Assembly: GCA_041725895.1 (NCBI GenBank)
Contig: JBGRQA010000009.1
Coordinates: forward strand, 127,903 to 191,902
DNA from: JBGRQA01 sp041725895
Lineage (GTDB): Bacteria; Bacteroidota; Bacteroidia; Bacteroidales; Marinifilaceae
DNA: 64,000 nucleotides
Direction: 5' to 3'
This document shows, in pieces, positions 62,060 through 64,000 of this stretch. Numbering within the stretch: position 1 is the first letter of the stretch; each line of letters begins with the position of its first letter. The position numbers and the translations under genes were made by a program. The notes below the pieces were generated by a model. It did not search any database. It was not told the DNA's origin and saw only the letters and a program-made list of their open reading frames with translations.

Positions 62060-62800
62060 ATGCTCAACTTAATTCCCCTGGGCTCATCGGGTTGGATTCC
62101 AACCGATACCAGATCCACCTCCTCCTTTTTATGTCATACCCCCAATATCTTAATTCTATTGGATGCGGGAACAGGACTTCACAAACTTCGCAATTACACC
62201 AGTCTTTTAGATCAATACGATGAGATTCATCTAATTCTGAGTCATTACCATTTGGATCATATCATTGGACTTTCCTACCTGCCACGGTTTGTTGCCAACA
62301 AAACCCTTCACCTGTATGGTCCGGGAAAACCCTATTACCCGGAAGGTTGTAAAGAACTACTGTGCCGATTTACTTCGCCTCCCTATTTTGCCCGTACAAT
62401 TGATACCTTTGCCCGTGAAGTATATTTCCATGATTACAATGTAGCCGGATTTCAAATCGGTAAACTTGAAATCGGAATAGAAGTCCAACAACATTCCCAT
62501 CCCTCCTTCGGAATTACCCTGGGCCATTATTTGCATTATGCCACCGACACAAATGCAAACCATAGTACCTTTCAAAAAAAGGTTCAGCTCCTGCTGCACG
62601 AATGCTGGGAACTGAAAAAAGAAAATGCAGAGGAACACTCTTCCCTGGAAGAAATCCTGAATATGGCAAAGCATTCCGATATTCCACGAATTGGGCTGAT
62701 ACATCTGAATCCCTTTTACTCCGAAAATCAACTAACGGAATTCCAAACACAAAATGTTTTTAATGTAGAGGAAGGAAAAGTGATTCTTTTGAACGAATAA
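62060..62800 (+). CDS. Metallo-beta-lactamase-fold hydrolase
   Basis: A 246-residue protein with the MBL metal motif HYHLDH (about 60-65, SHYHLDHIIGLSYLP), further histidines in HSHPSFG and the metal-bridging aspartate in YATDTN. The N-terminus (LIPLGSSGWIPTDTRSTSSF) resembles the RNase Z-like branch. It probably hydrolyses a phosphodiester or related substrate with two zinc ions; the substrate is unknown. It follows the SRPBCC gene with a 33-base gap. Confidence 0.82.
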   Translation: MLNLIPLGSSGWIPTDTRSTSSFLCHTPNILILLDAGTGLHKLRNYTSLLDQYDEIHLILSHYHLDHIIGLSYLPRFVANKTLHLYGPGKPYYPEGCKELLCRFTSPPYFARTIDTFAREVYFHDYNVAGFQIGKLEIGIEVQQHSHPSFGITLGHYLHYATDTNANHSTFQKKVQLLLHECWELKKENAEEHSSLEEILNMAKHSDIPRIGLIHLNPFYSENQLTEFQTQNVFNVEEGKVILLNE

Positions 62801-62969
62801 GCTATTTCAAACTACTGCAAACAAAAACTACAAAACACTTTACCCAATTGCCAGGTTTTGAATTAATTCATATTTTCTATAGCTATTAAATAATTTTAGT
62901 TCTGATTTTTTTTTCATAGCTTAGATTCTACAGACTAACAGATATTCAATTCCTAAAATCAATAATACC

Positions 62970-63665
62970 ATGAAATTAAAGCTACCGGTCCTCATCCTCG
63001 CCCTTTCTATTGGTTTTGCAGCCTGCCAATCGACTTCAAACAAAAAAAATCAGACCAATGAAAACGCAAGAACTGTACTCGAAGTACTGCAGGCCAATTC
63101 CTACACCTATCTAAACCTAAAAGAAAGTAACAAAACCTACTGGGTAGCCATTCCAAAAAAGGAAGTAAAAGTTGGGGATAAGGTATACCATGAACAAGGT
63201 TTGGAAATGACAAATTTTAAAAGTAAAGACCTGCAAAGAACCTTTGCCTCCATCTATTTTCTGCAAGGGGTTAGTTCCACTCCTGTACAAAGTCCTTCTA
63301 AATACCCTGAAGCAATGATGCACGCAAAAAAATCAGGCACTTCCAAAAAAAATATAAGCATTGATGTAGCCCCGGAAGGGATATCCATTGCCGAACTCTA
63401 CGCCAACCGGAACAAATATGCCAATAAAACAGTAAAAATTCGGGGCCAGGTGGTTAAGTTCAATTCAGGAATTATGGGAAAAAACTGGGCCCATTTACAG
63501 GATGGCACCGATAGCAAAGGCAATTACGATATCACTGTTACCACCAACGAAATGGTAAAGGTAGACGAAATTGTTACTTTTAAAGGACGAATTACCCTAA
63601 ACAAAGATTTCGGAGCCGGCTACTCCTACGAGGTTATTATGGAGGAGGCATCCAAGCTGAATTAA
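62970..63665 (+). CDS. Lipoprotein with OB-fold-like C-terminal domain
   Basis: A 231-residue lipoprotein with lipobox cysteine C19 (GFAACQSTSN). The middle part (about 30-75, VLEVLQANSYTYLNLKESNK and TYWVAIPKKEVKVGDKVYHE) has a GW/NrfJ-like look. The C-terminal ~90 residues (IAELYANRNKYANKTVKIRG, VKFNSGIMGKNWAHLQDGTD) resemble an OB-fold. Function unknown; such proteins occur next to redox or cytochrome genes in other bacteria, but no such gene is here. Confidence 0.65.
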   Translation: MKLKLPVLILALSIGFAACQSTSNKKNQTNENARTVLEVLQANSYTYLNLKESNKTYWVAIPKKEVKVGDKVYHEQGLEMTNFKSKDLQRTFASIYFLQGVSSTPVQSPSKYPEAMMHAKKSGTSKKNISIDVAPEGISIAELYANRNKYANKTVKIRGQVVKFNSGIMGKNWAHLQDGTDSKGNYDITVTTNEMVKVDEIVTFKGRITLNKDFGAGYSYEVIMEEASKLN

Positions 63666-63729
63666 TAGGGTATTCGCCTCTTTAACATTCAGAAACCTTT
63701 CGATAAAAAAACTCTAAGAGGATACAAAC

Positions 63730-63754
63730 AGCCTGGGAGAACACATCCCAGGCT
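63730..63754 (+). terminator. Hairpin downstream of the OB-fold lipoprotein gene
   Basis: AGCCTGGGA pairs with TCCCAGGCT (9 bp, loop 7) 64 bases after the stop. No T-run follows, so termination is uncertain. Confidence 0.45.
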
Positions 63755-63882
63755 AACCTATCCCAGTCTTCCACATCAACCGAAAAATGTTATGCACAAC
63801 TAAAACACCCGTGCCATAGAATATCGAATATACCTACGATTTGGTTCGATGCTTGTGCGGTTTAGTTCAATCGTTCCGCGAC

Positions 63883-64000
63883 GAGACTGTTCATAACTCT
63901 GTGTCAGGGTGAATTGATAAAGCATATATCTTAGCACCATGACAAAGAAATTCAACTATGATTCGTTTAAGGAAAAAGCGATCCAAGGTATACTGGAGGG
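63883..64000 (+). mobile_element. Left end of an IS256-like insertion sequence (cut by window edge)
   Basis: The right edge holds GAGACTGTTCATAACTCTGT, which looks like a terminal inverted repeat of IS256-type elements, followed about 35 bases later by the transposase start. The right end and target duplication lie outside the window. Confidence 0.55.
63939..64000 (+). CDS. IS256-family transposase (partial, N-terminus only)
   Basis: The 20 visible codons read MTKKFNYDSFKEKAIQGILE and run off the edge. The (M)xKKFxYxxFKxxAIxG pattern is the usual start of IS256-type transposases of Bacteroidota. The identification rests on this short piece and on the repeat-like sequence in front of it. Confidence 0.55.
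   Translation, partial: MTKKFNYDSFKEKAIQGILE

Overview
The window comes from a Bacteroidota genome, most likely a marine or sediment-type anaerobe of the Marinilabiliales/Bacteroidales kind. This rests on two SusC/SusD outer-membrane uptake pairs, FecR/ECF-sigma regulation, lipoproteins with acidic residues after the lipobox cysteine, TAnnTTTG-type -7 boxes and AT-rich spacers. I cannot name the genus from the sequence alone. No rRNA, tRNA or CRISPR array was recognised.

Layout. (1) 1-13.2 kb: an NtrC-type response regulator (cut by the left edge) stands divergent to an operon of one ABC ATPase, four tandem double-FtsX permeases (two related pairs) and an S41-peptidase-like protein. A sigma-54-like promoter precedes the operon, and every intercistronic gap carries a hairpin or palindrome. 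(2) 13.2-25.9 kb and 31.8-41.7 kb: two paralogous minus-strand loci with the order ECF sigma, FecR, SusC (with STN domain), SusD, zinc metallohydrolase lipoprotein, DUF4302 lipoprotein. The first also ends in an Fn3/FISUMP lipoprotein behind its own terminator. Neither contains a glycoside hydrolase. In both, the fecR-susC gap carries on the opposite strand a perfect -7 box over the susC start, followed by a hairpin with the same TTGGCG hexaloop, which suggests antisense small RNAs. (3) 24.6-31.8 kb: between the modules lie a B12-type radical SAM protein, a ~230-bp dispersed repeat in two copies, a ~21-unit 22-bp array, a 205-bp tandem repeat and a small STAS-like protein.

(4) 42-48 kb: an NhaC-type antiporter, a double SnoaL-like lipoprotein, a DoxX-like protein and three AraC-family regulators. 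(5) 48.4-52.3 kb: a compact reductive dehalogenase locus. It has an RdhA-like Tat-exported corrinoid/Fe-S protein, an RdhB-like membrane anchor, an RdhC/NosR-like FMN-binding membrane protein with two CX3CP motifs, an overlapping 35-residue membrane peptide, and a flavin-fold/2[4Fe-4S] protein that could feed electrons to it. This is the most interesting enzymatic system in the window. (6) 52.8-59.9 kb: two hybrid histidine kinases followed by CheR and CheB, with no chemoreceptor. (7) 59.9-64 kb: small housekeeping-type genes (GNAT, zinc ribbon, two SRPBCC, a metallo-beta-lactamase fold protein, an OB-fold lipoprotein) and, at the right edge, the start of an IS256-like transposase.

Reading it together: regions 1, 2 and 6 are envelope sensing and transport systems, each tied to its own regulator. 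Region 5 is a respiratory or detoxifying organohalide module with an AraC regulator directly upstream. All functions are inferred from motifs seen in the translations; no database search was run.
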